From assembly GCA_029959085.1 (NCBI GenBank), contig JARWIR010000023.1:11173860-11237859 (forward strand): DNA of 64,000 nucleotides, written 5' to 3'. Origin of the DNA: Nemophila menziesii. Lineage: Eukaryota; Streptophyta; Magnoliopsida; Boraginales; Hydrophyllaceae. Below, one piece after another: positions 21,740 through 33,949 of this stretch. Under the pieces are notes generated by a model that was not told the origin of the DNA, did not search any database, and worked only from the letters and a program-made list of their open reading frames with translations. The stretch's first letter is position 1. Each line of letters opens with the position of its first letter. A program made the position numbers and the translations under genes.

Positions 21740-23854
21740 TATGTCGGTTTTGAAGAGTCTTCACCTTATAAGCTTCTTACCTTGTCAAGACTAAACCCTA
21801 ACCTCCCCCAATACGAATTTTTCAGAACTTAACCCTTATATACCTGCACAAAGCCCACTACAACACCCAAGAGCATTAAATCCTTTCTCCTAATCCATTC
21901 CAAACACACATCCAACACCACAATCCTTCAAGAACATCAAGAAATCTTCTCCTTCAACCTTAAGCCTCTTCATCAAAGCTTCAATCCTATTTATTAAACC
22001 TTCCCCAAGCCATTACATATTCATAACCCACCTCATATAATACCAAAATCCTTCATTACAAATCCTCAAAACATCAAATTTCAAAACTCTTCTCTAGTTT
22101 TTTATTATTTGAAGTTTTGAGTTTGGGGTTCATTGAAATGACGAAGACTGGAAGGTCAAGAATACCGTGGAGAGGAAGAAGAAGTTGAAGAACATCTTAG
22201 TAAGCTTTTGGGTGTTGAAAGATGTAGTTGAAAGAAATTTGGAAGGATAATCATGAAGAGGTGTTGAAACCCATAGGAAAAATCACAAAAGAGTTGGAGA
22301 TAATGCAAATCATATTACGTGGAGTGAGAAATGTTCAACATGCCACCTACGCAACACAAGGAGCTCAACCTACACGCAACCATGGAAACCAGCTTCGTGC
22401 TGGTTCAGATACGTTTTCCTATCCCTTGCTCATCTGTTTTATTTGTTTAATTGCTTTATTGAGTCTTTTTCGAGTCGTCGGGACACGACTCATTTTTGAG
22501 TTTGGGGTGGGGTTCGTTGCCTCATCCCAATTTTTTGTGTTTTCAATAAAAGTAATTTAAGGGTTGCGTTGACTATAGAGTATTTTAAATGCCCCCATCA
22601 AGCATGCTTTTTATGAATTAATGATAGAAAATAGTTGACTTTAGGAGTTAGTGTAAACTGTACTTTGATTGCATGCAAATATGAGATAATTGATAGGAAA
22701 AATTAATGAACAATGCAAAAGAAGTAAACTTGTGCTTAAGGATAATGGGTGGTTTGTAGAACGTGAGATCTAAATGAGTATAGAACCCACTTAGGTATGA
22801 ACTAAAGGCAAGTTGTGTAAATAGGAAGATGATAGAGGCAGTTCTTTGTTAGCCCTTTGAATCCTTTTTGGCCTTCTATCCCTGAATTAATTTTATCCTT
22901 CTTAGACAAATTTTTAGCCTTTAAGCCTTTCTTTTGTCGCCACATTATAAGCCAATATCCCTTTAGATTGATAGGCATGACCATATGACCCGCACTTGAA
23001 TCACGATCTTGAGACTTCCTGTCTTGAGCTTGAGTTTGGGGTGGTGGGTCCACTATATGGGAATTTACATTGGGTTGAGATTTTTGCACTTATCAATGAT
23101 GCTTTGTGCTATATATGATGATGATTCACAGGTTTATTATATTGTAACCCTTTGTCGGGGTAATAGTGAATGGAAAAGAAGCTTCGAGCTCAAGTTATGA
23201 ATAGGCATAACTATAAAAAATAGCATGATATCTCAACATCATAAAGAGAGTAATGGCTATACTAAAGAAAAGAAAACAATGAATAATTTGAAAAGAAAAT
23301 ATATTCGGACCGGCAAAGTGGAAATTTTTAGGTGAATCATCCTTAGTGCTTATAGGGTTAATTTGGGGATGCTAATTAAGCGCGTCAATTGGGTTGAGTG
23401 AGAACGTTATTCAAGTGTAAACTCAAGCTCTTGGACAGTTTGTTGATGGTAAGTGAGGGGAGAGCTAAAAGCTCACTTCAAATTTACCAAATATACATAC
23501 CATACCGTCCTTCAGCCTACGCTAAAACCGTAAAGACCTTGTGATTCCTAGATGCACAGTTAGTTAATAGGGAATATCCTAAGTGGAACATTCAACACAA
23601 GTAAAGATCGAGGAACACCCTATAGCCACCATCTTGAGATAAGTAATAAGCGTAACCTTCTAGCATTGAGAAATTAATTTTGGATTGATATTATTTTGTG
23701 TTTGATTTTGCATGATAAGTTTAGGCGCATATTAATTCCTAGGTTAGACTATATAAAATTTGTTTTAAGCTTTGCTTTGGGATTATTTTCTAGATTCTAC
23801 CTTCTGCGTTCACCTAAAAGATCCTTTGTTTTTATTTTACTTTGTCGGGACGAC
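21740..23854 (+). mobile_element. LARD1 non-coding internal region
   Basis: It follows the palindrome cluster and leads to the polypurine tract. It aligns with the internal regions of LARD2 and LARD3 in reverse. The frame 22228-22560 begins in a stretch with protein-like codons (KEIWKDNHEEVLKPIGKIT) but has no recognised family. Frames at 22802-23089 (-), 23009-23200 and 23696-23878 appear to be chance. Confidence 0.6.
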
Positions 23855-23875
23855 AAAGGTTTGAGTTTGGGGTCT
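23855..23875 (+). promoter_or_regulatory. Polypurine tract of LARD1
   Basis: AAAGGTTTGAGTTTGGGGTCT directly abuts the 3' LTR. It is purine-rich with a G-run, as needed to prime plus-strand DNA. LARD2 and LARD3 have the same GAGTT(T/G)GGGGTCT at the same place on the minus strand. Confidence 0.8.
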
Positions 23876-25692
23876 TGATGTCTCCCGTTTTGTTCTAATT
23901 ATTAGCCCTTGGAGACATCCTTTTAGGTGAATAAATGACTTAGTTGATAGACTTTTTAAGCTTAATTGATCATATTGCACTTTCTCCCCTTAGAAATTAA
24001 CTATCTGCAGAATCTGAGCTTTTGTGCCTAAATTTGACTATTTTAATGCAAAGGTAATCGGTTCTTGAATTTCATGAAAGACCAATCCAAGGAGGAGAAG
24101 TGAGAATAAAGTTCTAGTGTATTTTAGAGTGTTAGGAAATTATTTTGAGTCGAGTTTCTATTTTTAGAGTACACTTTCCTATTTCGTTTTCTTGATTTAT
24201 TGATTTATTCTTTTTAAGCATATGCGGTTTAATGATTTATTTAATGTGAAGCTTTAAGAGATAAATGGTAATTACTTAGAGATCAAGTCAAGATAAAGAT
24301 GAAAGTAAAGAAGATTTACATGGAAATAAGAAGATTAGGAAAGATTTATTCAAAGGAGGAAAAGATAAAACTACCTTCTGAATCTGAAAATCCAGCCACG
24401 TTTTAGAGATTAAATCATAATTAAAGATTGGCTAGGATTCTGGACGAGTGGTCTACACCAATAGAAAGCTCTTTCCAAGACAAGAAATTTCATATATTGG
24501 AACTTCTCAAACGGATAAGTATTGAAAAAGATATGACCAAATCAAATCAGCAGCAAAATCTTACCTTTCCTAGATAATAGGGTGACGAATTAAAGAGTCC
24601 TTGACTTGTCTTCCACTCCAAGTAAATTCGACCTAGGGGTTTCTAACACCTATAAATACACCTCTTAGACCTCATAATTCATTACCTCTCATTAATCTTT
24701 CAATTCTTAACATCCTTAGAGAGAGAGTCACAACAACCTCTCAATTATTATTCAATATATACATCTTTAGAGAGAGAGTTAGAGACTTCAAGAGCAAGAA
24801 GGCAAAGGAGAAGCTAGAGTTGGAGGAATTCTGTTATTCCATCAACAGTCATATAATCCTTAGGTTATATATTTCTTTTCTGTAATTAAATATGATGTCC
24901 TTCTATTTAGTTTAAGTATTTAATATTTCCATGAGCTAAACTTTTATATACTTGAGAATCGCAATAAAGGGATGAATCATAATTAATCTAATTTATGTTT
25001 TGAATTTGAGATTGTTTAGATTTAAATTGAATTAGGTCTTAGATTTTGGATATTACTTTGTTCTTAATCACTATTTCTTTTCCGTACAACTAGAAATAGA
25101 TTTTAGTATCTGGGCTATTCTCTTTAGTGGCGAAGTGATCATCCGACAGGGGGGTTTGAATACAGATCTAGGTAATACCCGTGTAATGTCCGTTACTGAC
25201 CGACAGGCTTAACTAGTTACATAGCCAATGAGGTAAAATCATATCATCCGAAGAGGCATATTCGACCATACAGGTGTTTATGATACTTTAGGATAGCTCC
25301 TAGGTCCACCCTACAGGGGGCTAGGAGATATTAGAGTCCCGACTAATATTATAATTCCGATTCTACCCTTAAACAAAGCATAGGTTATATTGATTAGATG
25401 GATTCCTTGCGAGACTCAAGTATCTCTCTTATCTAAAGTCAGTCTTTTATTTTCTTTTATTTAATTCAATTTAGTCTTCATTTATTTGCATCTTAGAAAA
25501 CCAAACAAAAATCTATTATTTACTTTTCTGTTAAACAATTATTTTTGCTATCTGATTATTACTAGAGTTGAACCTAATCCGTCCCTGAGAACGAACTCGA
25601 TTTATCGAATATTACTTGGACAACCGTACACTTGCGGTAATTGTGGTTCCTTTATTTTTGCACTTTATTTTATAACACACCAAGACCCACCA
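23876..25692 (+). mobile_element. LARD1 3' LTR
   Basis: 1,817 bp, TGATGTCTCC...CCACCA. A TATA box lies at 24651-24658. It differs from the 5' LTR at about 60 positions, mostly single substitutions. The frame 25486-25761 crosses from the LTR into copy B and is not a gene. Confidence 0.92.
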
Positions 25693-26681
25693 AAGTTCAA
25701 AAGTAATAAATACAAATATAATTCTTTTTATTTTCTTATTATATGTCTGAATTATTTTTAAGAATCTTAAGTACGGGAATATTCTAGTATTATATATATA
25801 TGCATATATATATATATATATATATATTCAATAATGGTTACTTATAATTCATAAGTTTATTTAATATATTATCTAGTTTTAATTATTCATTAAAATAATT
25901 ATTTGTGTTATTTAATGATTAAATAATAAAAAAATCTAAATAGAAATAAACAGAAATAGGAAATAATTTTTTATCAAAATACTAAATTAGTTAACAAAAT
26001 AATATATTTAGGAAACAAATATTATATGACAATTAGCTGAAAATCATTAATTAATTATTGACAACTAATACAATAACTTTAAAAAAACCGTATTCAAGGT
26101 ATTAACTCCAACTAATCCTTAATTTTAAATATCTTTTAATTATTGAGGTTTGAAATAACAATTTAATCATAATAAATAAAATAATTCTTTACATCTTAAT
26201 TAAATTATCCTTTATACTCTTATATAAATAATTTAAGAAATATCATTTATTATTAATATAAATAAACACCATTAACAAAGTAATAAGATAATGTTGAAGT
26301 TAAGGGAAAAAATATGTTTATTATTTTATTAGAGATAGTGATCTAAATAACATGAAAAAAGTCTTGATAATCTAAATTGATAAATATATCAAAAATAGAC
26401 AATTAAAATAAGATGAATTGAGCACATTGTATTTTTATGTTTTTAGAATTTTTTTATGATTAAGATAAAAAATGAAGTAGTAAAAAATGTTATAAATAAA
26501 TTAAGAATTAAAATTTAAAATTAAAATCTATAAAATAAAATATTGTTAAAATAATAAATTCATTTTTAATCCATTTCAAAAGCATTAAAAAATCTAGTTT
26601 TCCTCTTTAATAAGGATAAACAAAGAAATTAAATACTCAACTTCTTAAAATTTCAACAAAAAAATGAAATACTCAAACTTG

Positions 26682-27000
26682 TCAAAAATTCAACGACAAT
26701 AAATTTTTTGATTTGAAAATATAATATATTAAAATACTCCTATAAATCTGGTATGTCAAAATTTGAATGATAATCTGGCCAATCATTGTTTTCGGGAAAG
26801 ATTTAGGAATGTTGTTGGTGTTGTCCTCGTCGTTATTGTTGTTCCTACGAGAATTGTCGTTGGAGGTGGAACTTGAAGCATGCATAGGTTTAAATTCGTT
26901 GAGATCGTTTTTGTTGTTTCTTGAATAAAACATATCTTTAATGTTATAGATATTGTTGTTACTGTTATGAACCCGACTCCAAAAGTCTATCGGCCTTGGT
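26682..27000 (-). pseudogene. Asn/Ser-rich unrecognised protein, C-terminal part (copy B)
   Basis: Counterpart of 11077-11511: TPRPIDFWSRVHNSNNNIYN, then IKDMFYSRNNKNDLNEF, PMHASSSTS and the N/D-rich tail are all present. Upstream of TPRP the copy B frame runs into unrelated sequence because of a deletion and the breakpoint at about 27040. Confidence 0.5.
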
Positions 27001-27040
27001 GTTTCCATATGGACTGAAATCTCTTGGAAAAATCTGACTC

Positions 27041-28040
27041 GCCCAGTTAAACAATTTACATCATCCTCAACAGCTAATAAAGCATACAAAGTCCCGCTAT
27101 CACAATGCTCGACTCAATAACTCAGTCTGAGAGCACAAACACAACTCCAAATAAGTAAAAGTGTCAACAAATGAGTTGTTTGAATCGCAGGAGGAATGTA
27201 TACGGTGAATTATAGTAATAATGACGTAACCTGCTCTCAATCACTTCCAAAGATCTTTATCTCGCTCACCTGGTGTCTTGTTGTTTCGCTGTGTCTTTCC
27301 TGAAACCAGGCAAAATGTTAAGCCCAAAGAGAGTTGCATTCTTAACCTTAGAGGAACTAAGCAGATTTATACCGACTGTATAATAACCAAATCCAATACA
27401 GAGAGAGAAGATTATGGTATATCTAGAGTGTACCAAATTCTTTTATGAAATAGGGTATTTATAAAGCTCGAAGATGCACGCAAAGCACTAGCATGGTGCA
27501 CAATCTTAGGAGAGGATGAGTGCACACTATAGACTATCGTGGATTCTGGCCAACCGGGCAGAGAATTGTATAGTACTGAGCGTATACACTTATGTATGAT
27601 TTAGGTCGACAAGAAATGTCTATCCTGGGAAGATTTTAACACTCTTATCCCCTTCCTAAGACGTTCCTTTCCCTCAACCCCCTACACATCTCCTTCGTTC
27701 GATCTTCCCAAGTTTTTTCGGGCTTATTCAACCATCGATGTTATATTTTGGTTTATCGATACCCTTTTTGAATTTGTTCGATCCATATCCCTTGTCTGCG
27801 TATTACCAAAAGAAATTTATTACCTCTTTCAGTTTTACGCCGATACAAGGTTGGATCGACTATTTAATCTTCTTGGCACGTCTTTTCCATTGTCTACTGT
27901 AACATTCATTGTATTCAGATATAAATGTTTTATAACCTATCCTTTAATGAGGTATTATTCAGTTGAGTATCGAATTATATTAAACAACAATTAAGTTTAT
28001 ATCGATTTTAATATTTTAGAATATTATTTTTTTATTTTAA
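27041..28040 (-). mobile_element. LTR-like remnant related to about 56560-57130
   Basis: Scattered similarity to 56560-57130 is visible in order: an 'accgactgtataata' stretch, a TATA-like box on the minus strand (TATAAATACCC, about 27466), and 'tatattttggtttatcgat'. Since the second copy lies upstream of a minus-strand Ty1/copia remnant, both may be LTR or leader sequence of that copia family. Ends and target duplication are not visible. No gene is seen. Confidence 0.4.
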
Positions 28041-28048
28041 CACATATA

Positions 28049-28990
28049 TTAGAGTGGAGAATACTTCTTATTTATATAAATAACTAACCATGTTTCTAAA
28101 ATAGTTATTGAATAATGAAACTTCAAAATCTCCAAATACACATACTCAGATTCTAATGATCCAAAGAATACATAATCTCTATAGTAAAATCTTTTCGGAG
28201 CCCAGATTTCCGCTTCCTCAATAGTGTGAACGCTTGTTTCTTCGAAGTGATAAGAATAGTAATCTAGAAAACATGTTCGTATATCCGACTCATGTTCGTT
28301 CAAAACCCCGTTGTTAACTTTAATGGGCAGAATCTTTATTGCCACTTCTTCTTTGTTTTAGGCCACAAAGAAGAATTTCGTATTTTTATCTCCATGTTAA
28401 GTCAACTTTGTTGTATTCTATCTACCCAATAATTTTTTTCACACTCATATGTTTGTTTCAACTAGACTCTGACATGCCCTTCCTCTAACTGGATGTTAGA
28501 AGTTGGTTGTTTGTTCACACTTTTAGTAACTTATTCCTGCAGTTTTTTAATAAAGAACTCCTGGTTTTTGAATGTTTTTCAGCTCTATATATTAAGAGCT
28601 CTTGTCCAAGAAAACCTCTAATAATTCTTGTGTTCTTGGTACGCCCCATGAAATTACCTCCGAGCATTGTTTGTATTCCATCCAAGAAGATTAAAATCTA
28701 AACATGTTTTGTCCTTGTCTCAAGGATGGATCGTATTGGATAATTAGTTGTGAGTGATCAAATTCTATTGCTAGTGGGATAACCACATACGATGCAAATA
28801 TACGATCAAGTTTTTCCTTGACGAGGTCACTATATGTCCATTGGTTAGTCCAAGTATAGAAACACTCGTAAGAGTGTAAATCGTTTAGGCTATTATTATG
28901 TAAAAAATCTATAATTCCATTATATTGTTCATATTGGCAACTGTATTTCTTGTTAAAGTTCAATATGTCATTAAAATCACCTGTATAGAT
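28049..28990 (-). pseudogene. L1-type LINE endonuclease remnant
   Basis: L1 LINEs use an APE-type endonuclease to nick their target. On the minus strand GDFNDILNFNKK (about 28980) matches the GDFN signature of this domain, followed by YECFYTWTNQW and VKEKLDRIFAS, the expected FTWTN...ERLDR block. Further down, ESDIRTCFLDYYSYHF (28345-28049 frame) fits the linker before reverse transcriptase. Frames are broken several times and no reverse transcriptase core is present. A 29-bp piece (28934-28962) recurs exactly at 41271-41299. Confidence 0.65.
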
Positions 28991-29042
28991 GCAATAATAT
29001 CAATTTGTATCGTATCAAAATTAATGCATGGTACAATAATTA

Positions 29043-29190
29043 ATTTATCAAATAAACAAGAAGATCAAAATTATAAAGTCCCTAATAGTCAGGTATTTTC
29101 TATTTTGTGTTGTTGAGTTAATTCGCACTATAGTCCATTATTATAAATGCATATATATAGAAATATAGGAGTGTACTAATTATATATCAA
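29043..29190. repeat. Copy of segment 3306-3464
   Basis: Close match to 3306-3464, here upstream of the copy of 1-445. Confidence 0.7.
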
Positions 29191-29261
29191 GAAAAAAGTA
29201 CAATGAAAGTGTATAAATATATCCAATATTCCGTATAGTGTAATAATTTGTATTATAATCA

Positions 29262-30054
29262 AACCGCGTGGAAGTTGAACATACTTTAGATTTTTCTATA
29301 AAATAACTTTCGTATATCTTTATAATAATTGTAGATATATATTAAAAAATAATGTACTTTTTGAAATAACTTATCACTCGTTTATTAAACTAACGAGTTT
29401 TAGCTTGTATGTCAAAACTGGGATTATCCAAGTTTAATTTATTTCTATCTTTGTTTCTCTCATCTAGGGCAAATCTAATATAAATATATTAGTTTAGATT
29501 AGAAAATTTATATATATATATATATATATTAAGTTTATTATTAATCTAAAGTAATTATCTAATGACAAAATATAATTTAAAATATTGAACAAGATGAATA
29601 AGCTTGTAGGTGTGCGACCACCTAGAATCACCTTCAAGTTAGTAATAATTAATCTAAATAATTAGTAATCAGCATAGTGGTGGTTCTTTGTGTGTTCTAA
29701 AATAAATGAAATAAGGAAAAGAGAACCACAACTGCAAGTGTACAGTTGTCCAAAGCAATATATGTGATAATACAGATTCGTTCTCAGGGACGGATTGGTT
29801 GACTCTAATGCTTATTGAATAGTGGTTAACTGCACGTAAAAGCAAGTAAATGATTTAAGAATGTTTGTTTTTGTTTTCTATAACTAAGACAATTAATTAA
29901 AATACTAAATTAAATAGAATATTAAACTAGACGTGAGAAAATAAAATAACTAAACGTAAGGTATGAAAGACAGTACTTGAGAGATGCAAGGATTTCACCT
30001 AACTCTATTCATTCCATGTTTTGTTTAAGGGACAAATCGGTAAATAGTAATGGC
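29262..30054. repeat. Second copy of 1-824, including a truncated LARD3 LTR
   Basis: Matches 1-824 with few substitutions and a shorter TA run. The LTR part starts at 29678 and stops abruptly at 30054 (after TAAATAGTAATGGC), where unrelated AAA ATPase fragment sequence begins. There is no LTR end at 30054, so this is a rearrangement breakpoint, not a solo LTR. Confidence 0.85.
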
Positions 30055-30239
30055 TCATTAACATGTTCATAAATCGAGTCTTGATTTGTGAACATATAAT
30101 CAGTTTGTACAGGCTCATTAACATGTTGATCGTTCATGAAATCAGGTACGAAATTGGTAGTGTAGTCTTTGATGTAATTCAATACACAGAAAGCTGTGGT
30201 CAGAAAAATTCCCTATAAAAGTCAAGTCACGGACATACA

Positions 30240-30665
30240 GATAGCAAAAGAATCATACCTTGTCTGAAACAGAAGAAGCGATTTTTTCCAAAGCTCGCTT
30301 CAAATGTAAGTCTTTGATAGTGTGTGGGGCCCATCTTTTGGATCTCCCTTTCAACAGCAGCCATAGCAGCATCATTCATCTATCATTATCATTAACACAT
30401 AAATGAGTCATGATTAAAGCATTAAGCATGAAGCATTAACATTCATTAATACAGTTACCATACCAGTGAAGTAAAACCAGCTCCACTTAGACCAGCTTCT
30501 AATATTAACCCACGCTAGTCTGAAGTGGGGAGAGGAACGTACATAAGTTTCATAAATCTTCCTGGTCTAAGGAGAGATGGGTCCACTATTTCTGGTCTAT
30601 TAGTAGCACCAATTGCCACCAAAATTAACTTATTCTTGGCTTGATCCCTTACTTTCCACTACACC
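30240..30665 (-). pseudogene. CDC48C/NVL-type AAA ATPase fragment
   Basis: The parent family are nuclear AAA ATPases acting in ribosome biogenesis and protein extraction. On the minus strand one exon-like piece reads [18 protein letters not shown], then [18 protein letters not shown], matching the family's second-region homology block (IGATNRP...LRPGRF.K..YVPLP). The next piece (about 30390-30250) reads NDAAMAAVEREI and then, after frameshift, LKRALEKIASSVSDK, followed by GTATG, a plausible splice donor. Stops (TAG near 30520) and frameshifts show it is dead. Walker A and B are not present. It may have been captured with the sequences around it. Confidence 0.7.
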
Positions 30666-32674
30666 AAATTCACAAAGTTAAAAAGAGTTATTACCTGTTA
30701 TCACTATTAACAATTCCTTTATATTCAACATGTGCAGCAAGTTTGTAATCATTTCCAGTTCTATCATCCACACTACGTTCCTTCAAATGATGAAGTATTT
30801 AGAAGACTCAAACAATTCAAAAAAAAGTCCATAAGTAAACAAATCAAAACAAAAATTAAGTAGTAATTAAGAGATTCTACCTGTCGAAGGCATCTAATAT
30901 TTGTCTTCATTGTTTCAACAGAAACATCACGTTTATTTCTTGAGGCGCGAAAAAGTAAAAAAATCAAATTCCTCCAAGACTCTTAATTGGCAAAAGAATA
31001 AAATATTAGATACTTGCTTAAACGAAAACTATTACTCTTTATTTAATTGTAGACAGATTACCTTAGACATTGATCAACATTATTGCAAGCAAACTTTTCC
31101 ATTACCATCTTCAGATATATATTGTGCTACCTACGAACCATGTTTTATAAAGATTGAATAGTTACGTGAAGAATCTAAATTTAATTATAATCATAACTTA
31201 CTGCTCGAATATTCACTCGAAGAGATGTTGTTGGTGCAGAACGTAGACGGTTTGAATTGCACCATTAGTCTTTGTAGTATCCACAAATAGGTGAATTTTT
31301 CACTGCGATTAATAGACCAATTAATAGAATTAAAAAATCGCAAGACCTTAACTTTTGAATTGCACCATTAGTCCTGTAGTATCCAGAATAGGTGAATTTA
31401 CATTGCAATCAATATTTGGCAATGGTGTTTTCTAGAAATTCCATGAGTTAAAATCCTCCTACAAAAAACACAATTAAAGAATAAAAAATCACAATTAAAA
31501 AATTTAATAAAATTACTTATTTACTTATTTACTTATTTACTATAATATTTTTACTGTTTAAATTTCATAATTATCTAAAAAGAAATTAAAGATATACATT
31601 CATATTTCAAGTTCACAGTCTTTTCTGTTTTGCTTCATATCTTTCATTATCCTGCCTGTAAATAAAAATACACAGCTACGGATTGAGGTAAATGTTACAA
31701 TTTCCAATAAAACGATAATGTAGCACACCAATTTAGTTTCCTTTACTCCATTTTTATATATTTTAGAAAATATATTATTCACTTGTTTCTTCTTTCAGCC
31801 CTCTTGTTTACAACCTCAACCTGCAAATATACACTATCAGATTCCAAACCAGAGCATCAATAAACTTTGAACAAAAAAAGGCTATTGTCAGATTTGTAAA
31901 AGTATATTTAATAAATATACTTAAATCAGATAATTCTGAAAAATTGTAAAAGATGGGATTCTGTTAAATATAATTTCAATTTTATACCTTAATTTAGTCC
32001 GTTGACAATGATGATAAAGAATGGTGCCTGAAGTCTTACTCCAATAGAAAAGTTAAAAAAAGAAGCGATTGTAAGATTTGTAAAATAATATTTAATAAAT
32101 ATACTTAAATCAGATAATTCTGAAAAATTCTAAATGGTGAGATTAGGTTAAAAATAATTTCAATTTTTTACCTTAATTTGGTCAATTAATGATTATGATA
32201 GAGAATGGTTCGAGAATTGTGGCGGTTTCTTGTGCAAAAGAACGGCTTGATCACTTTTCATTCATTCAACATAATAAGTATATTCTAATCAGACCAAATT
32301 GCTCACTCCATGGTTATAAAAAATTGTAAAAGTGTAAGAACTTAATTTAGGTTCTTCGATTGCCAAATGGATTTAAACAAAAAAAATTGTAGAAGTGATG
32401 AGATTAGGTTAAATTAAATTAGAGTTTCAATGGTATAAATTGTTTTTTTAGGGTTGATGATAGTGGTGAATGGTTCTCCAGCGGCAGCGGTTGTGAATAT
32501 GGTAGAGAATAGTGGAGAATGATTCTTCAATTGGTGATGGCGGCGGCAGCTTTTGCAGGAGAGCTAGTGGTGGAAAGGCGACCGTGAATGATTTCATGAG
32601 ATTAGGTTTGTTCCGCAATAATTTTTTTAATGAAATAGTATGTTATTTTTATTTTTTAAATAATGAATAAGTGT
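30666..32674. other. Low-complexity AT-rich region, no gene recognised
   Basis: It contains a short TTTACTTA tandem near 31508-31545 and, around 32450-32600, a GC-richer patch with GGCGG runs that resembles a 5' leader. Two related segments at about 31860-31960 and 32060-32160 share 'ttaaatcagataattctgaaaaatt'. The minus-strand frames here show no known motif; a continuation of the AAA ATPase fragment is possible but not demonstrable. Confidence 0.4.
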
Positions 32675-32755
32675 GACCAGAATCGATCCTGGCCACCACT
32701 TATGTTTTGCCAGAATCGATCCTGGCTACCACTTATGTTTTGTCAGAATCGAGTG
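32675..32755. repeat. 34-bp tandem repeat, about 2.4 copies
   Basis: Units begin CCAGAATCGATCCTGGC and end CCACTTATGTTTT (32675, 32709, 32743). The first 17 bases contain the inverted pair CCAG...CTGG around ATCGAT. The third unit is cut short. Confidence 0.8.
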
Positions 32756-33586
32756 GATAAATCCGGACCGTAGGAAAAACTTCAAAATATAATATAGATA
32801 TTTAATAATGCTTAGTTATAATTCATAAGTTTAATAAATATATTATCTAGTTATAATTATTCATTAAATTAATTATTTGTGTTATTTAATAATTAAATAA
32901 TAAGAAAAATCATAATACAGAAATAAAAAATAATTTCTTATCAAAATACTAAATTAGTTAATTGAATAAAATATTTAGAAAAAAATAATATGACAATTAG
33001 CTGAAAATTATTAATAATTATTGACAACTAATACAATAACTTTAAAAAATCAGTAGTTAAGTTGTTAACTCCAACTCACCCTTAATTTGTATAATATTAA
33101 ATTATTGAGGTATTAAATAATATTTAAATAGTAATAAATAAAATAATTCTTTACATCTTAATTTAATTATCCATTATACTCTTATATAAACAATTTAAGA
33201 AGTATCATTTATTATTAATATAATTACGCACCATTAACAAAGTAATAAGATAATATTGAAGTTAAGGGAAAAAATATGTTTATTATTTTATTAGAGATAA
33301 TAATTTAAATAACATAAAAAAAGTATTTATAATCTGAATTTATAAGTATATCAAAAATGGATAATTAAAATAAAATGAATCGAGTACATTTTATTTTCAT
33401 TTTTCTAAAACTTTTTTTATAATTTTGATAAAAATTGAAGTACTCAATAAATGTTATAAATAAATTTAGAATTAAAATTTAAAATTAAAAGCTATAAAAT
33501 AAAATATGGTTAAAAGGATAAATTCCTTTTCTAATCTATTTTAAATGGCATTAAAAAAATCTAGTTTTCCTCTTTAATAACGATAA

Positions 33587-33767
33587 GAGTAATGCCTATA
33601 TATCACCCAATCACCTCTTCACCCCAAATGTGGAGTCTATGTGAATATTTTAAAAACCAATCATGATATTTCTATTTCTTAAATAACTTTTCACTTTCTC
33701 TTTTATTTAATGCCACATATGCTCCACATAAGGGGTGAAGAGGTGAATGGGTGATATATCATTACTC
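33587..33767. mobile_element. Mutator-like MITE with 9-bp target duplication
   Basis: 181 bp with long inverted ends. The left end is GAGTAATGCC, followed by ATATATCACCCAATCACC and TCTTCACCCC; the right end, reversed, is GAGTAATGATATATCACCCA then TTCACCTCTTCACCCC. It is flanked by TAACGATAA (33578-33586) and TAAGGATAA (33768-33776). The other copies of block X have a single TAAxGATAA there, so the insertion is certain. The 9-bp duplication points to Mutator-type mobilisation. Confidence 0.88.
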
Positions 33768-33949
33768 TAAGGATAAACAAAGAAAACGAAATACTCAACT
33801 TTTCAAAAATTCAGCAAAGAAAATAAAATACTCAATCTTCTTAAAAATTCAACGATAATAAGTTTATTGATTTGCAAATACAATATATCAAACTACTCCT
33901 ATAATTCTGGTTGGTCAAAATTTGAAAGATAATCTAGCCAATCATTGTT

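Larger units (their letters stand above)
18089..25692 (+). mobile_element. LARD1: complete non-autonomous LTR retrotransposon
   Basis: The element is 7,604 bp with two direct LTRs (18089-19906 and 23876-25692) starting TGATGTCTCC and ending CCACCA. A 5-bp target duplication AAGTT flanks it at 18084-18088 and 25693-25697. The matching uninterrupted site exists in copy A (near 10135). It has a primer site for tRNA-Asp and a polypurine tract, but no protease, reverse transcriptase, RNase H or integrase: only a broken gag-like frame. That makes it a large retrotransposon derivative (LARD) needing proteins from a relative; the tRNA-Asp primer suggests an Athila/Tat-type Ty3/gypsy helper (inference). 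The LTRs differ at roughly 60 positions counted by eye (about 97% identity), so the insertion is not recent. Confidence 0.93.
15076..27040. repeat. Copy B of the long gene-capturing repeat family (interrupted by LARD1)
   Basis: Aligns with copy A from 7193. It runs 15076-18088, is interrupted by LARD1 (18089-25692), and resumes 25693 to about 27040. It carries the same minisatellite, G6PD exon, APT exons, block X and Asn/Ser-rich frame. At about 27005-27040 it loses roughly 65 bp relative to copy A and then diverges into an unrelated LTR-like sequence. Confidence 0.85.

Noticed and set aside
21476..21832. 118-codon frame with repeated GPVYRVRSPVYRR
   Set aside because: The peptide repeats come directly from the DNA palindrome cluster, and the frame is not kept in LARD2.
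29678..30054. Possible solo LTR
   Set aside because: It stops in mid-LTR with no CA end and no target duplication, and its flanking sequence is shared with 1-445, so it is part of a larger duplication.
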